Source: Proteiniphilum sp. UBA4977
GTDB lineage: Bacteria > Bacteroidota > Bacteroidia > Bacteroidales > Dysgonomonadaceae
Length of the DNA stretch: 64,000 nt
Assembly: GCA_002398565.1 (NCBI GenBank)
Contig: DGZP01000078.1
Span: 1 to 64,000 of the forward strand
Direction: 5' to 3'
The position numbers were made by a program, and so were the translations under genes. Shown in pieces: positions 1 through 9,231 of the stretch. Position 1 is the first letter of the stretch. Every line of letters begins with the position of its first letter. The notes under the pieces were generated by a model, which did not search any database, was not told the origin of the DNA, and saw nothing but the letters and a program-made list of their open reading frames with translations.

Positions 1-672
1 AACTACACACTGGTTTCCAATGCCTTGAAAGAGGCGATCCCCGACTACTATGCTTTTACCAATCCCATCATTGAACGGATGTATGCCCCCAGTCTCAATG
101 AGTATTACAACCTCTACCGGGAAATGACGACGGTGATTCATCTGGAGATTGCTGCCGGCTTTGCTTCAGGATTGCCCGGTTATGCTGATCAACTCAATCG
201 GATGGTTTGTGTGGAACCGGAGCCTCCGGAGCCACCCCGGGATGTGTCTGATCCGACATTACCTTCAAAAAAGAAAAAGGATTGTCCGCTGGGTGAAAAT
301 GGTATTGGGGGCGGTATAGGGCCTTTGTCGTTCGAGCTTAGTTGCGACCATGTAAAGTTATCCGGGGGTGAAGGGATTCTCTGGTCAGTGAAACGCGATT
401 TTAATAAACACGAAACCACCATTTGGGGTGGGGTGGGTGTAAAAGGTGAATATGGCCGGGGAACTATTACGGCAGAGGCTACCATGGGGGTGGAGATCAC
501 CATCGGGCAAGGGGATGCCGTGAAGGATGTGGCCTTTACCAGCAACGTAAAGGCGGGCCTCGGCGGACTGGCAGAAGGGGAAGTGAGCGGACGTTTCGCA
601 TTGGAAGGAGGCCCTGCGGTGGATGCAACGGCGAACCTGACTCCACCGGGTATCGGGGATTTGCTGCCATAA
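1..672 (+). CDS. C-terminal part of an unidentified protein (5' end outside window)
   Basis: The frame is open from base 1, so the visible part is the C-terminal 223 residues of a longer protein. The first ~60 residues are helical and Tyr/Leu-rich. A Pro/Glu-rich linker with a KKKK run follows, around 85-100. The last ~110 residues are rich in Gly, Thr and Val with alternating beta-strand character, and end in GIGDLLP. I do not recognise the family. The C-terminal part resembles a small beta-rich module of the kind found at the end of large Bacteroidota repeat proteins, but that is only an impression. It converges on the response regulator gene 36 bp away. Confidence 0.6.
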   Translation, partial: NYTLVSNALKEAIPDYYAFTNPIIERMYAPSLNEYYNLYREMTTVIHLEIAAGFASGLPGYADQLNRMVCVEPEPPEPPRDVSDPTLPSKKKKDCPLGENGIGGGIGPLSFELSCDHVKLSGGEGILWSVKRDFNKHETTIWGGVGVKGEYGRGTITAEATMGVEITIGQGDAVKDVAFTSNVKAGLGGLAEGEVSGRFALEGGPAVDATANLTPPGIGDLLP

Positions 673-708
673 TGGTTCTAACAGCTTGTTCCGAACACCG
701 GGAGCCGG

Positions 709-1335
709 TTACACCAGCTTTTGTTCCAGAGCCATTCGCACCAACACCGCCGTGTTCTTGGCCCCCAGCTTCACCAGCAGATTCTTTCGGTAGCTGTTGA
801 TGGTCTCCACGCCGAGATACATTTTTCCGGCGATCTCCGGATTTGTGTATCCATCCACGATGTGACGCAGCAGTTCCTTCTCCCTGGGGGTGAGCCAGAC
901 AGGATTGTGGGTGCGGTTGCGCATCAGCAGGTCCAATTCTTCGCAAAGAAACATTTCGTTGTCCATCACCATCTCCACACTCATGATGATCTCTTCGGGC
1001 ATGGCATTTTTCACTACATAGCCCGATGCGCCATTCTCAAACATCCGGCGAACGATGGCATACTCATTGAAGCTGGACAAGACCACAATCTTTATCTGCG
1101 GATAGTGTTCTTTGATTTCTTTGCAGAGATCGATGCCGCTGATATCGGGCAAATTTATATCGAGCAAGATGACGTCCGGAACCATTTTCGTTAAGACAGT
1201 CCGGCACTCAGCCCCGGTAAAAGCAACGCCCGTTACCTGAATGACCGCTGAGTTGTCGAAAAGCTTTTTCAATCCCTCCACAAGAATGCGGTGGTCATCC
1301 ACGATGAGGATATTGATTTTGTCCCGCTTAGTCAT
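709..1335 (-). CDS. NarL/FixJ-type response regulator
   Basis: A 208-residue two-domain regulator. Residues 8-125 are a receiver domain with the acidic pair in ILIVDDH and a phospho-acceptor Asp at about 59 in VILLDINLPD. Residues 145-205 are a LuxR-type helix-turn-helix (LTPREKELLRHIVDG, then TINSYRKNLLVKLGA). It overlaps the 3' end of the upstream histidine kinase gene by 8 bp, so the two are translationally coupled and surely form a pair: the kinase phosphorylates Asp59 and the LuxR domain binds DNA. The target genes cannot be read from the sequence. Confidence 0.95.
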   Translation of the reverse strand: MTKRDKINILIVDDHRILVEGLKKLFDNSAVIQVTGVAFTGAECRTVLTKMVPDVILLDINLPDISGIDLCKEIKEHYPQIKIVVLSSFNEYAIVRRMFENGASGYVVKNAMPEEIIMSVEMVMDNEMFLCEELDLLMRNRTHNPVWLTPREKELLRHIVDGYTNPEIAGKMYLGVETINSYRKNLLVKLGAKNTAVLVRMALEQKLV

Positions 1336-3301
1336 GACTGAGGCCTATTTCGAGGGTTATTTCGGTACCCTGATCGTTTACTGAATGTATCTCTACGGTG
1401 CCTCCGATAGAATTGATGCGGTTCCTGACGTTTTGCAGTCCCGTGCCTTTTGTTTCCTTCCGGGGATCAAAGCCTTTTCCGTTGTCTTGTACGGTGATGG
1501 AAATTCTGTCCGGTTGCTGTATGACTTGCACATTGATACGCTCTGCTTGTGCATGCTTGATGGCGTTGTGGATCAACTCGAACACAGCGCGGTACAGCGT
1601 GTTCTCTGTTTTTTGATGGAACCTCTTGTCTTCACCGAAAAAATGGAAACAGACATTTGGAAAACTACGGCAAAAATCTTCCAAAGCTATTTTTAGTCCG
1701 TACCGGGATAAGGATTCGGGCATCATGTTGTGTGCTACACGACGTAGCTCCTGCATGGAATTGTCCAGCATTTCCATCACCTTGTTGAAGCGGGCAACAT
1801 CTTCCGATTCAATGATCACGTCTTGTTTCATATCGAACAGGTTCAACTTTACGGCCGATAGCATCCCCCCCAGGCCATCGTGCAGGTCGCGTGCCAGCCT
1901 GGCACGTTCGGCAGTTTCGCCATCCAGCACGGCTTGTGTGGCGACGATCTGTTTTTCCTGCATCAGCTGGAGTATTTTTTGTTCGGCCAACTCCCTTTTA
2001 TTGCGGATGGTGTTCTGTCGTAAATAAAGAATGATCAGCAGCAACAACAGGATAAAGACAGTCGTAAATGAAATAATTCCATACAACTTCCGTTCCCTTT
2101 CGAGCGTGGATATGCGCAATTCCTTTTTTTCGGACAGATATTTTTTTTCCAGTTCTGCCATCGACAGCTCAAATTCTTTCGTGGAACGGTTGTCAATTAA
2201 CGCACGGTATTTATCAAAATAGAGGAGTGCTTCCTCTTTGTGATTTAAAAACATGCCTGCACGTACCATGTTGGCATATAGGTTTGCGGTGACATTGGCA
2301 TCGGTGGTGTCGGCTTTAATTCCTTCTTTGGCCGATTTCAGACAGTTCTCATAATCTCTTTCATTGAAATAAATATTTGACAGAATATTCAACGATCCGG
2401 CAAGATCGGACCGGTAGCCCGTCTCCCTGGTCAGCTCCAATGCCTTCAATGCATATTCTTTGGCTTTTGCATAATCTTTGTGATTGGTATAATAGACCAT
2501 GGAGATGCCTTGCAGGGCAATAGCCTCGGCTGCTTTTTGATTGCTTCTGCGAAAGATATCCGCAGCCGATTCCGCATATTCCAGCGAAGTGTCAAATTTT
2601 TTGCGCTTCAGGGCTATTCTGCTCAAACCATCATAAGCACGTCCCAGGTTGTACATGTCGTTAGCCGGCAGGCTTTCCCGTTCGAGATCCAGGAAATATT
2701 TCTCGGCCTGATTCAAGTTTAACAGACTATAGTACAGCGCACCGATGTTTCCCAGTAATGATCTGATCCGCTCCCTGTTTTCCTGCAGCTCAAACATGGA
2801 AAGTGCTTTCAGGTAGAAGGAAAGTGCTTCTTCGTAATTTCCCGACACATTGTGGACATTCCCGATGGCACCATAAACGGCCGCCTCCAGCTTTTTATCC
2901 TTCATCCTGATGGCTTTGTCCAGAGAGATGCTGAGCAGGAGCTGGGCCGAGTCCATCTGGCTGTTCATATAATAGGCCACTCCCAGGTTACGGTATAGTG
3001 TGGCCTCCATGGAGGAATTTTTCTCCGCTTGTGCCTTTTTGATTCCAAGTTGTGCAAAATGTTTTGATTTTTCGAAATCATCGTCGAGATAGTTCCAGCT
3101 TAATTCATCACATGCCTTAAGATACTCCTCTGCTGAAAGTTTTTTGTTGGACAACAGATGTTCCAGACTATCGGAATTCTGTCCGTATCCGTTTACCGAA
3201 AGGACGCACCATCCGGCAAACAGCAAGTTCTTGAAAACTCTTCTCTTAAAACTCATAGTATGTAGGTTAAGTGTGAACGTGTCAGAGATTTGCATAGGCA
3301 A
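1328..3301 (-). CDS. TPR-containing sensor histidine kinase (HisKA_3 type)
   Basis: Up to 657 residues. An internal ATG at 3256 gives a better signal peptide (SFKRRVFKNLLFAGWCVLSV) than the ATG at 3301. A promoter-like -7 box (TATCTTTG, minus, 3331-3324) lies only ~16 nt before the upstream ATG, so the start is unsettled. About 330 residues of periplasmic TPR-like helices follow, then a coiled segment, a single membrane span near 410-430 (IISFTTVFILLLLLIILYL), a HisKA_3 dimerisation domain with phospho-His 474 in ARDLHDGLGG, and a HATPase domain (ELIHNAIKHA, DNGKGFD, GTGLQNVRNR). This TPR-TM-HisKA_3 design is common in Bacteroidota. Its stimulus is unknown. It is paired with the overlapping regulator downstream. 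Confidence 0.94.
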   Translation of the reverse strand: MPMQISDTFTLNLHTMSFKRRVFKNLLFAGWCVLSVNGYGQNSDSLEHLLSNKKLSAEEYLKACDELSWNYLDDDFEKSKHFAQLGIKKAQAEKNSSMEATLYRNLGVAYYMNSQMDSAQLLLSISLDKAIRMKDKKLEAAVYGAIGNVHNVSGNYEEALSFYLKALSMFELQENRERIRSLLGNIGALYYSLLNLNQAEKYFLDLERESLPANDMYNLGRAYDGLSRIALKRKKFDTSLEYAESAADIFRRSNQKAAEAIALQGISMVYYTNHKDYAKAKEYALKALELTRETGYRSDLAGSLNILSNIYFNERDYENCLKSAKEGIKADTTDANVTANLYANMVRAGMFLNHKEEALLYFDKYRALIDNRSTKEFELSMAELEKKYLSEKKELRISTLERERKLYGIISFTTVFILLLLLIILYLRQNTIRNKRELAEQKILQLMQEKQIVATQAVLDGETAERARLARDLHDGLGGMLSAVKLNLFDMKQDVIIESEDVARFNKVMEMLDNSMQELRRVAHNMMPESLSRYGLKIALEDFCRSFPNVCFHFFGEDKRFHQKTENTLYRAVFELIHNAIKHAQAERINVQVIQQPDRISITVQDNGKGFDPRKETKGTGLQNVRNRINSIGGTVEIHSVNDQGTEITLEIGLSHD

Positions 3302-3421
3302 ATGTACATTAAAATTTTATCTTCAAAGATAATTTTATAGATGAGAGCAGAAAATCCCCTTTTGGGGGGTATTTTTCATGGAAACTACGTTGTTATTTTC
3401 ATTGGTTGTACGCATGGATTA

Positions 3422-4801
3422 CTATTTCTTCTGTTTTACGTTCCCCCGGTTGAAAGAAAAATAGATGCCCGGCAGACCTATAAGGGCAAAAATCAGAAAT
3501 CCCCACTGCATCACATGCATAAAAACCGGATCTGGAGCGGCCTCTACTGATGAGCTGCCAAAGTTGATGGAAAAGAGAAAGGTGATGATGCTCATGCTGA
3601 TGATCTGTCCAAATACCCGCATGGAAGCAGCAATGCCCGATGCTTGCCCGTACTGCGGCCGTTTCACGGAACTCATGATGGTATTCATATTGGGCGAAGA
3701 GAAGAGGGCAAATCCGATGCCCACCCATATCAGGATGGCAACGATCCACCCGATGGATGTGCCGGGCGAGAGAAATGCCAGCATGGCTAAGCCCGACGAA
3801 CACATGGCCATGCCCAGGGTGGCAAAGTAGCGAGGCTGAATTTTGTCGGACAGCCTGCCCACAACCGGTGAAAAGAGAGCCATCATCAGTGGCTGGGCCA
3901 CGATCACTGCTCCCGCGTCGCGGGGAGAGAGCCCCTGTATCTTCTGCAGGTAGAGACTCAGGAAAAAGACGATGGCGAAGGTGGCCGTGTAGTTGATGAG
4001 TGCGGAGAGGCTGGAGTATGTAAATAGTCTGTTGTGAGTAAAAAGACGGATGTCGAGCAGGGGATGGAGGGCTTTCCTTTCAACTCTCAAAAAGAGAAAC
4101 AGCATGAAGAGGGCACCCCCCATCATAGCCCAGCCGGGGAGGGACGGGATGCGGGAAGAACCGTACACCAGGGCCGAGAGGCCTGCCATAAACAGGATGG
4201 TCCCGATATGATCGCCTTTGCCGGCGGGGCGGGTTTTCTCTTCGTTCTTTCTCATGTAGCGCAGGGAAATAAGGGTGGTAAAAAGCCCGAAGATTGCGGC
4301 AATGAGGAAAAGTGAGCGCCAGCCTGTATGGATGGTGAGAATACCGCCTACGAGTGGTCCCAGGGCCAGTCCCGCATAGACCGACGAAACCGAAATACCC
4401 AATACCTGTCCTCTCCGGGAGGCAGGAAACGTGGCCACGAGGATGGCCTGCCCGGTGGTTCCAGTGAAGGCTGCTCCCGCACCCTGTACAAAACGGCCTG
4501 CAATGAGCCAGTAGCCGTCCGGTGCAAAATAACAAAGGAGGGAAGATAATGTGAAAAGAAGAAGACCCCACTGAAAAAGCCTCCGGTTATCGTTCCGGTC
4601 GCCCCAGGTTCCGGCGGGCAGCATGAACAGGGCCGTGCCCAGAATAAAAGAGGTGATGATCCAGCTCAGTTCAATTGCCGAGAGGGAAAAGTCCCTCTCA
4701 ATAGTGGGTAAGGCAATGTTGACTGCCGAAATAAGGAAGGTGCCCATAAAGGAAGTGATCGCCACCACCAGTAACACAGAAAGATCTTCTCTTTTTTCCA
4801 T
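3422..4801 (-). CDS. MFS drug-type transporter (EmrB/QacA-like, DHA2)
   Basis: A 459-residue multi-spanning protein with about 14 hydrophobic segments. The first span (LLVVAITSFMGTFLISAVNIALPTI) and the motif PAGTWGDRNDNRRLF after span 2 are typical of major-facilitator exporters, as is GRFVQGAGAAFTGTTGQAIL for span 4-5 of DHA2 members. It probably exports small toxic compounds by proton antiport; the substrate is unknown. It is monocistronic and has a near-perfect Bacteroidota promoter about 105 nt upstream (4914-4945). It is divergent from the RelA/SpoT gene. Confidence 0.92.
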   Translation of the reverse strand: MEKREDLSVLLVVAITSFMGTFLISAVNIALPTIERDFSLSAIELSWIITSFILGTALFMLPAGTWGDRNDNRRLFQWGLLLFTLSSLLCYFAPDGYWLIAGRFVQGAGAAFTGTTGQAILVATFPASRRGQVLGISVSSVYAGLALGPLVGGILTIHTGWRSLFLIAAIFGLFTTLISLRYMRKNEEKTRPAGKGDHIGTILFMAGLSALVYGSSRIPSLPGWAMMGGALFMLFLFLRVERKALHPLLDIRLFTHNRLFTYSSLSALINYTATFAIVFFLSLYLQKIQGLSPRDAGAVIVAQPLMMALFSPVVGRLSDKIQPRYFATLGMAMCSSGLAMLAFLSPGTSIGWIVAILIWVGIGFALFSSPNMNTIMSSVKRPQYGQASGIAASMRVFGQIISMSIITFLFSINFGSSSVEAAPDPVFMHVMQWGFLIFALIGLPGIYFSFNRGNVKQKK

Positions 4802-4913
4802 AGTTTCCTGTTCATAAATGTAGGTTGTTCATTCCGCCGCATACCATTGTCCCACAGAAGAGAGCAGTAGCTTTATTTGGTAGGGATAGAGATGTACTGT
4901 GAAAATTTCTGCG

Positions 4914-4945
4914 CAAATATAATAATTTGTTCCCGAACTCACAAA
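4914..4945 (-). promoter_or_regulatory. Promoter for the MFS transporter
   Basis: On the minus strand a -33 TTTG (4945-4942) is followed after 20 nt by TATATTTG (4921-4914), matching the Bacteroidota housekeeping pattern TTTG-N19-21-TAnnTTTG. The start of transcription would fall near 4907, leaving a leader of about 105 nt. Confidence 0.7.
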
Positions 4946-5001
4946 GCAACGACTGGAAGGTTATTTTGCCTGCCGAAAAGATGCACTTTCATAGAAAATC
5001 G

Positions 5002-5009
5002 TAAATTTG
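5002..5009 (+). promoter_or_regulatory. -7 box of the RelA/SpoT gene
   Basis: TAAATTTG fits TAnnTTTG and lies 27 nt before the start codon. No clear TTTG is seen at the expected upstream distance, so only half of the consensus is supported. Confidence 0.45.
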
Positions 5010-5036
5010 TAGTTCAATAATGGACAAAACCAAACA

Positions 5037-7235
5037 ATGACAGAGATCACTTTCGTTGATCGTCGCGAGTTTCTGCGGCTTTATCGCAGGCTTTATTCAT
5101 TTTTGAGGCAAGCCTGGGAAAGGGAGAGGGTGTTGCATCTGAAGGAGATGTTGCAGATGTCGCTGGCGAAGGCGGATAAAAATAGGGAGGAAGCATTTTA
5201 CGAGCTGTTGCTTGAGATGCGGACGGCTCTTATTACAACGGACGAGATAGGGTTGAAACAACCCACAGTCTGTGCTGTGCTCCTTTTTCGCGCGGTAAGA
5301 AATGACGAATATACGCTCGCCGAAACAAAAAAACTCTTTGGTGACGAAGTGGAGTTGATTCTCAGGGGATTGAAGAAAGTGGGTGAGTTCACCGACAGAC
5401 GATCTACCGTGGAATCGGAGAATTATATGCGTCTGTTGCTCTCTATGGCCGAGGATATCAGGGTGGTCTTTATCTTGATTGCCCGGCAGCTGCAACTGAT
5501 GCGTGATGCAAAAGGTTCGGACCGTTCACAGCGGCTCGATCTTTCTGTGGAATCCACCTACCTCTATGCACCGCTTGCCCACCGCCTTGGACTCTACACC
5601 ATCAAGTCGGAGCTCGAGGACCTCTGCCTGAAATATACCGACCGCGAAAACTACGATTTTATTGCACAAAAGCTGAATGAGACAAAACGGTCCCGCGAGC
5701 AGTATATTCAGGAATTTATTGAACCTGTAAAGCAACGGCTCGACAGAACCGGACTGAAATATGACATCAAGGGGCGTACAAAGTCCATTCATTCCATCCT
5801 CAACAAGCTGAAAAAGCAGAAGATTGAGTTTGAGAATATCTACGACCTCTTTGCCATCCGTGTGATACTCGATGCACCGGCTGATCAGGAGAAGGCACAA
5901 TGCTGGCAGGTTTATTCCATTATCACCGATATGTATCAGCCCAATCCAAAACGGCTCAAGGACTGGCTTTCGATCCCTAAAAGTAATGGATACGAGTCGC
6001 TGCACATCACAGTCATGGGTCCCAAGGCCCGCTGGGTGGAGGTGCAGATACGGACAAAACGGATGGATGAGATTGCTGAGCGGGGACTGGCAGCTCACTG
6101 GAAATACAAGGGAGTGAAAGAGGAATCTACACTCGATAACTGGTTGAATTCGCTACGTGAGTCACTCGAAGACAAAGAGGCCAATCTGAGTCAGAAGCTG
6201 ACCGACTTCAAGTTGGACCTGTACGAGGAGGAGATCTTTGTTTTCACGCCGAAAGGTGACCTCTTTAAGCTCCCGAAAGGAGCTACCGTGCTCGATTTTG
6301 CTTTTGCCATTCATTCAAAACTGGGAGCTACCTGTATGTCGGGGCGTGTGAACGGTAAAAATGTTCCCATTAAACATCAGCTGAAAAGCGGCGATCAGGT
6401 GGAAATCAATACTTCTGCCCACCAGACACCTAAACAGGACTGGTTGAGCTTCGTGGTCACGTCGAAAGCGCGTACCAAAATAAGACAACTTCTCAAGGAG
6501 GAGGCCGGTAAGCAGGTAGATATTGCAAAGGAGACTCTGTTACGTAGGATGAAGAACCGTAAAATAGAGGTGGACGATGCACATTTGATGCAGCTTATTA
6601 AAAAACTAAAGTATAAGACGGTAACCGATTTTTACGTGGATATCGCTGCAGAAAAGATGGAGGTGAACTGGGTTATTGACCGTTACCTGGAACTGGAAAG
6701 CAAGGAGGAAGAAAGCAGGGACGCACATCTTACGGTAAGTGCCGAAAATTTCACCATGAAGCCTCCGGCGCAGGATTATAAAAGTACCGATGAACTGGTT
6801 ATCGACCAGAACCTAACGGGAATCGATTACAAACTGGCAAAATGTTGCAATCCGATTTTCGGAGATGAAATCTTTGGTTTTGTTTCTTCCCAGGGTATCA
6901 AGATTCACCGCATAAACTGTCCGAATGCACATGATCTCTTTTCCAGATATGGTTACCGGGTATTAAAAGCACGCTGGTCAGGAACTACTGGATACTCCAG
7001 TTATACCGTCGTACTTCGGGTGATTGGCAACGACCAGATCAATATCGTGGCCAACCTTATCTCCATTATCTCCAAGGAAGAGGGCGTGCAGATGCGATCC
7101 ATTTCCATCGACTCTAACGACGGGCTTTTTCAGGGAAATATCTCGGTGATGATCGCCAACACATCCATGATGGAACAACTGATTAAAAAGCTGAAGGTTG
7201 TGAAAGGGGTGAAGTCGGTAACGAGATTGAATTAA
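5037..7235 (+). CDS. relA: RelA/SpoT family (p)ppGpp synthetase, hydrolase half degenerate
   Basis: 732 residues in the long RSH layout. The N-terminal HD hydrolase region (1-200) is followed by a synthetase (about 230-360), a TGS domain (about 400-460, IFVFTPKGDLFKLPKGATVLDFAFA), a conserved Cys region (KLAKCCNPIFGDEIFGF, then HRINCPN) and a C-terminal ACT domain. The hydrolase signature HDxxED is missing: FR occupies 84-85 and ND 89-90, and the LADRLHN-like helix is replaced by LIARQLQLMRD. The synthetase keeps the GYESLH loop (318-323) and Glu335 in EVQIRT, so a synthetase-only enzyme making ppGpp under starvation is predicted. The substrate-discriminating motif is RLKD (306-309), the form usual in bifunctional enzymes. 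A second, hydrolytic RSH should exist elsewhere. Confidence 0.93.
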   Translation: MTEITFVDRREFLRLYRRLYSFLRQAWERERVLHLKEMLQMSLAKADKNREEAFYELLLEMRTALITTDEIGLKQPTVCAVLLFRAVRNDEYTLAETKKLFGDEVELILRGLKKVGEFTDRRSTVESENYMRLLLSMAEDIRVVFILIARQLQLMRDAKGSDRSQRLDLSVESTYLYAPLAHRLGLYTIKSELEDLCLKYTDRENYDFIAQKLNETKRSREQYIQEFIEPVKQRLDRTGLKYDIKGRTKSIHSILNKLKKQKIEFENIYDLFAIRVILDAPADQEKAQCWQVYSIITDMYQPNPKRLKDWLSIPKSNGYESLHITVMGPKARWVEVQIRTKRMDEIAERGLAAHWKYKGVKEESTLDNWLNSLRESLEDKEANLSQKLTDFKLDLYEEEIFVFTPKGDLFKLPKGATVLDFAFAIHSKLGATCMSGRVNGKNVPIKHQLKSGDQVEINTSAHQTPKQDWLSFVVTSKARTKIRQLLKEEAGKQVDIAKETLLRRMKNRKIEVDDAHLMQLIKKLKYKTVTDFYVDIAAEKMEVNWVIDRYLELESKEEESRDAHLTVSAENFTMKPPAQDYKSTDELVIDQNLTGIDYKLAKCCNPIFGDEIFGFVSSQGIKIHRINCPNAHDLFSRYGYRVLKARWSGTTGYSSYTVVLRVIGNDQINIVANLISIISKEEGVQMRSISIDSNDGLFQGNISVMIANTSMMEQLIKKLKVVKGVKSVTRLN

Positions 7236-7685
7236 TTATTCCCGATTGTCATCAGCGGCCTCGGTATCAATGGTCGAGGTTGTGTCGGGTGTAACATTCG
7301 TTGCAGATGATTCAGTTGCCGGGAGCATTGCCAGCAACTGTTGCACGTAATTTCGTTCAAAGTCGCCGGGACGCAGTATCTCGTTCCCGTATTGTATGAG
7401 GTCAATGTCGATGATTACTTTACCAAGGTATTTGTCTTTTGGTGAACGTCCTACCGCACGTTCTGTCTGTTTGATTTTATCAATCACCTCCTCCGGAGTC
7501 ATCTGCGTCTCTGCTTTGGCCAGAATATTGCGGAAAAGATATGAATATTTCTCTTCTTCGGGCTCAGTGAGGATAGGCTGTGAAAAAACAATCTCAGGAA
7601 AAAGCCGGGTAAGCATTCGTTTCGCTTTGTCAATATTGGTTTTGGCGAATGTATTGGACCCTATGCTAAGTAAAATAGTGCTCAT
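7236..7685 (-). CDS. folK: FolK-like 6-hydroxymethyl-dihydropterin pyrophosphokinase
   Basis: 149 residues from the ATG at 7685. This start is chosen because it opens with STILLSIGSN, the usual FolK N-terminus, and sits 17 nt after a -7 box (TATATTTG, 7710-7703). The enzyme transfers pyrophosphate to the pterin in folate synthesis. The catalytic Asp pair is seen as IIDIDLIQYG (usually LDLDILLYG). The Arg/Trp loop is weaker than usual (GRSPKDKYLGK instead of GRxRxxRWGPR). The last ~30 residues are an acidic Thr/Ser-rich tail not seen in classical FolK. It converges with the RelA gene with no base between the two stop codons. Confidence 0.8.
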   Translation of the reverse strand: MSTILLSIGSNTFAKTNIDKAKRMLTRLFPEIVFSQPILTEPEEEKYSYLFRNILAKAETQMTPEEVIDKIKQTERAVGRSPKDKYLGKVIIDIDLIQYGNEILRPGDFERNYVQQLLAMLPATESSATNVTPDTTSTIDTEAADDNRE

Positions 7686-7751
7686 ACTTATTAATTGAAT
7701 TACAAATATACACATTTTTGATGAAAACGACCGGTGAAAAACAAAATCTAT

Positions 7752-7759
7752 TATCTTTG
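7752..7759 (+). promoter_or_regulatory. -7 box of the nfeD gene
   Basis: TATCTTTG matches TAnnTTTG and lies 20 nt before the start codon. No TTTG is found at a good distance. A divergent -7 box for folK (TATATTTG, minus, 7710-7703) lies about 40 bp away. Confidence 0.45.
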
Positions 7760-7779
7760 TTCTATTATACCTGTTAAAA

Positions 7780-9162
7780 ATGAAAAAATTACGATACTTT
7801 TTTCTTATTCTCACAGGTTGCCTCATATTCAACCTTCCGGCACAGGACAAGAAGGTGACAATCTACCGGATCAACATCAAAGAGAATATCGGCAGCAATA
7901 CGTGGATATATTTGCAGAACGGCCTGCACGAAGCAATGCGAAAAGAGGCCAGCGCTGTGCTGCTGCATATGAACACCTATGGAGGCGGGGTACTGGAGGC
8001 CGACTCAATGCGTACGGCAATCCTTAACTTTCCACTTCCTGTATATGTTTTTATCGACAACAATGCTGCTTCTGCCGGAGCACTCATTTCGATTGCCTGC
8101 GACAGCATCTTTATGCGTAACAGTGCTTCCATTGGCGCCGCTACGGTGGTAGACGGCAGTAACGGAGCTAAGGCTCCCGATAAGTACCAGTCATATATGC
8201 GCGGCATCATGCGCGCTACGGCAGAAAGTCATGGCAAAGTGGTGACAGTTGAACAAGGTGATACCATTGTAAAATGGAAGCGCGATCCTGTGATTGCCGA
8301 GGCCATGGTGGATGAAAGAACTGTGGTACCCGGATATGTAGACTCCACGCAGATTTTGACTCTCACAGCCAGTCAGGCAGTTGAGCTGGGCTATTGTGAT
8401 GGCATCGCCGAAAATGTACACGAGGTGATCGTCACCTTTCTGGGGTATTCCGATTACGACCTTGAGACCTATAATCCTACTCTCTACGACAAAATCAGAG
8501 GTTTTCTCACCAACGGGGTGGTGCAGGCTTTGTTGATCATGCTTATTGTCGGGGGTATCTACTTTGAGCTTCAATCGCCCGGTATAGGTTTTCCCACCGC
8601 CATAGCAATCACGGCAGCCATACTCTATTTTACGCCGTTGTATCTTACCGGTTATGCACAGAACTGGGAGGTATTACTCTTTGTGCTGGGACTCATTTTT
8701 ATTGTTTTCGAGTTATTTGTTGTTCCCGGTTTTGGAGTCACCGGAATTCTGGGTATCCTTTTTGTATTTCTGGCGTTACTGCTTGCGCTGGTAGGAAATA
8801 TCCGGTTTAACTTTGAAGGGCTGCCCGCCACAGAGATATTCCGGGCAGTCATGATTGTGCTTGGAGGAATGGGGATGAGCCTCGGCCTCATTCTTTACCT
8901 GTCAAGCAGGATAGGAAAACCGGGAATCCTCGACAAGGTTGCGTTGCATGCCGATCAGGAAGGTTATGTCTCGGTCTCCATGGAGCCGGCTGCAATGGTG
9001 GGAAAAACGGGCCTGGCGGCCACAGTTCTTCGTCCTTCAGGAAAGGTGGCAGTCGATGGTGTTTATTACGATGCCGTTTCCCTCAAAGGTTTTATTGATA
9101 AGGGTGATGAAGTGTTGGTGAAACGATATGAAAATTTTCAATTATATGTGGAGCGGAAGTGA
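7780..9162 (+). CDS. nfeD: NfeD-family membrane serine protease (ClpP-class, long form)
   Basis: 460 residues. A signal peptide (about 1-21) is followed by a ClpP-like protease domain with HMNTYGGGV (63-71), candidate nucleophile Ser98 in NNAASAGALIS and a likely Lys base at 135 (APDKYQSYMRG), as in the Ser/Lys dyad of archaeal NfeD homologues. Four to five membrane spans run from about 240 to 370, and a C-terminal OB-fold follows (about 390-460). NfeD proteins act with flotillin/stomatin partners in membrane quality control. The partner gene (floA), often adjacent, is not seen here. It is monocistronic, with a hairpin terminator just downstream. Confidence 0.9.
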   Translation: MKKLRYFFLILTGCLIFNLPAQDKKVTIYRINIKENIGSNTWIYLQNGLHEAMRKEASAVLLHMNTYGGGVLEADSMRTAILNFPLPVYVFIDNNAASAGALISIACDSIFMRNSASIGAATVVDGSNGAKAPDKYQSYMRGIMRATAESHGKVVTVEQGDTIVKWKRDPVIAEAMVDERTVVPGYVDSTQILTLTASQAVELGYCDGIAENVHEVIVTFLGYSDYDLETYNPTLYDKIRGFLTNGVVQALLIMLIVGGIYFELQSPGIGFPTAIAITAAILYFTPLYLTGYAQNWEVLLFVLGLIFIVFELFVVPGFGVTGILGILFVFLALLLALVGNIRFNFEGLPATEIFRAVMIVLGGMGMSLGLILYLSSRIGKPGILDKVALHADQEGYVSVSMEPAAMVGKTGLAATVLRPSGKVAVDGVYYDAVSLKGFIDKGDEVLVKRYENFQLYVERK

Positions 9163-9180
9163 AATAAAAGTAAGTAAATA

Positions 9181-9210
9181 AAAAAACCCGGGTGAGTTAA
9201 CCCGGGATTT
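9181..9210 (-). terminator. Intrinsic terminator shared by convergent genes
   Basis: A 7-bp GC-rich stem, CCCGGGT (9187-9193) with ACCCGGG (9200-9206), around a 6-nt loop. Read on the minus strand it is followed by a run of six T, so it best serves the small membrane protein gene. On the plus strand only ATTTA follows, giving weaker termination for nfeD. Confidence 0.75.
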
Positions 9211-9231
9211 ACATGTCAGAGAAATATTAAC

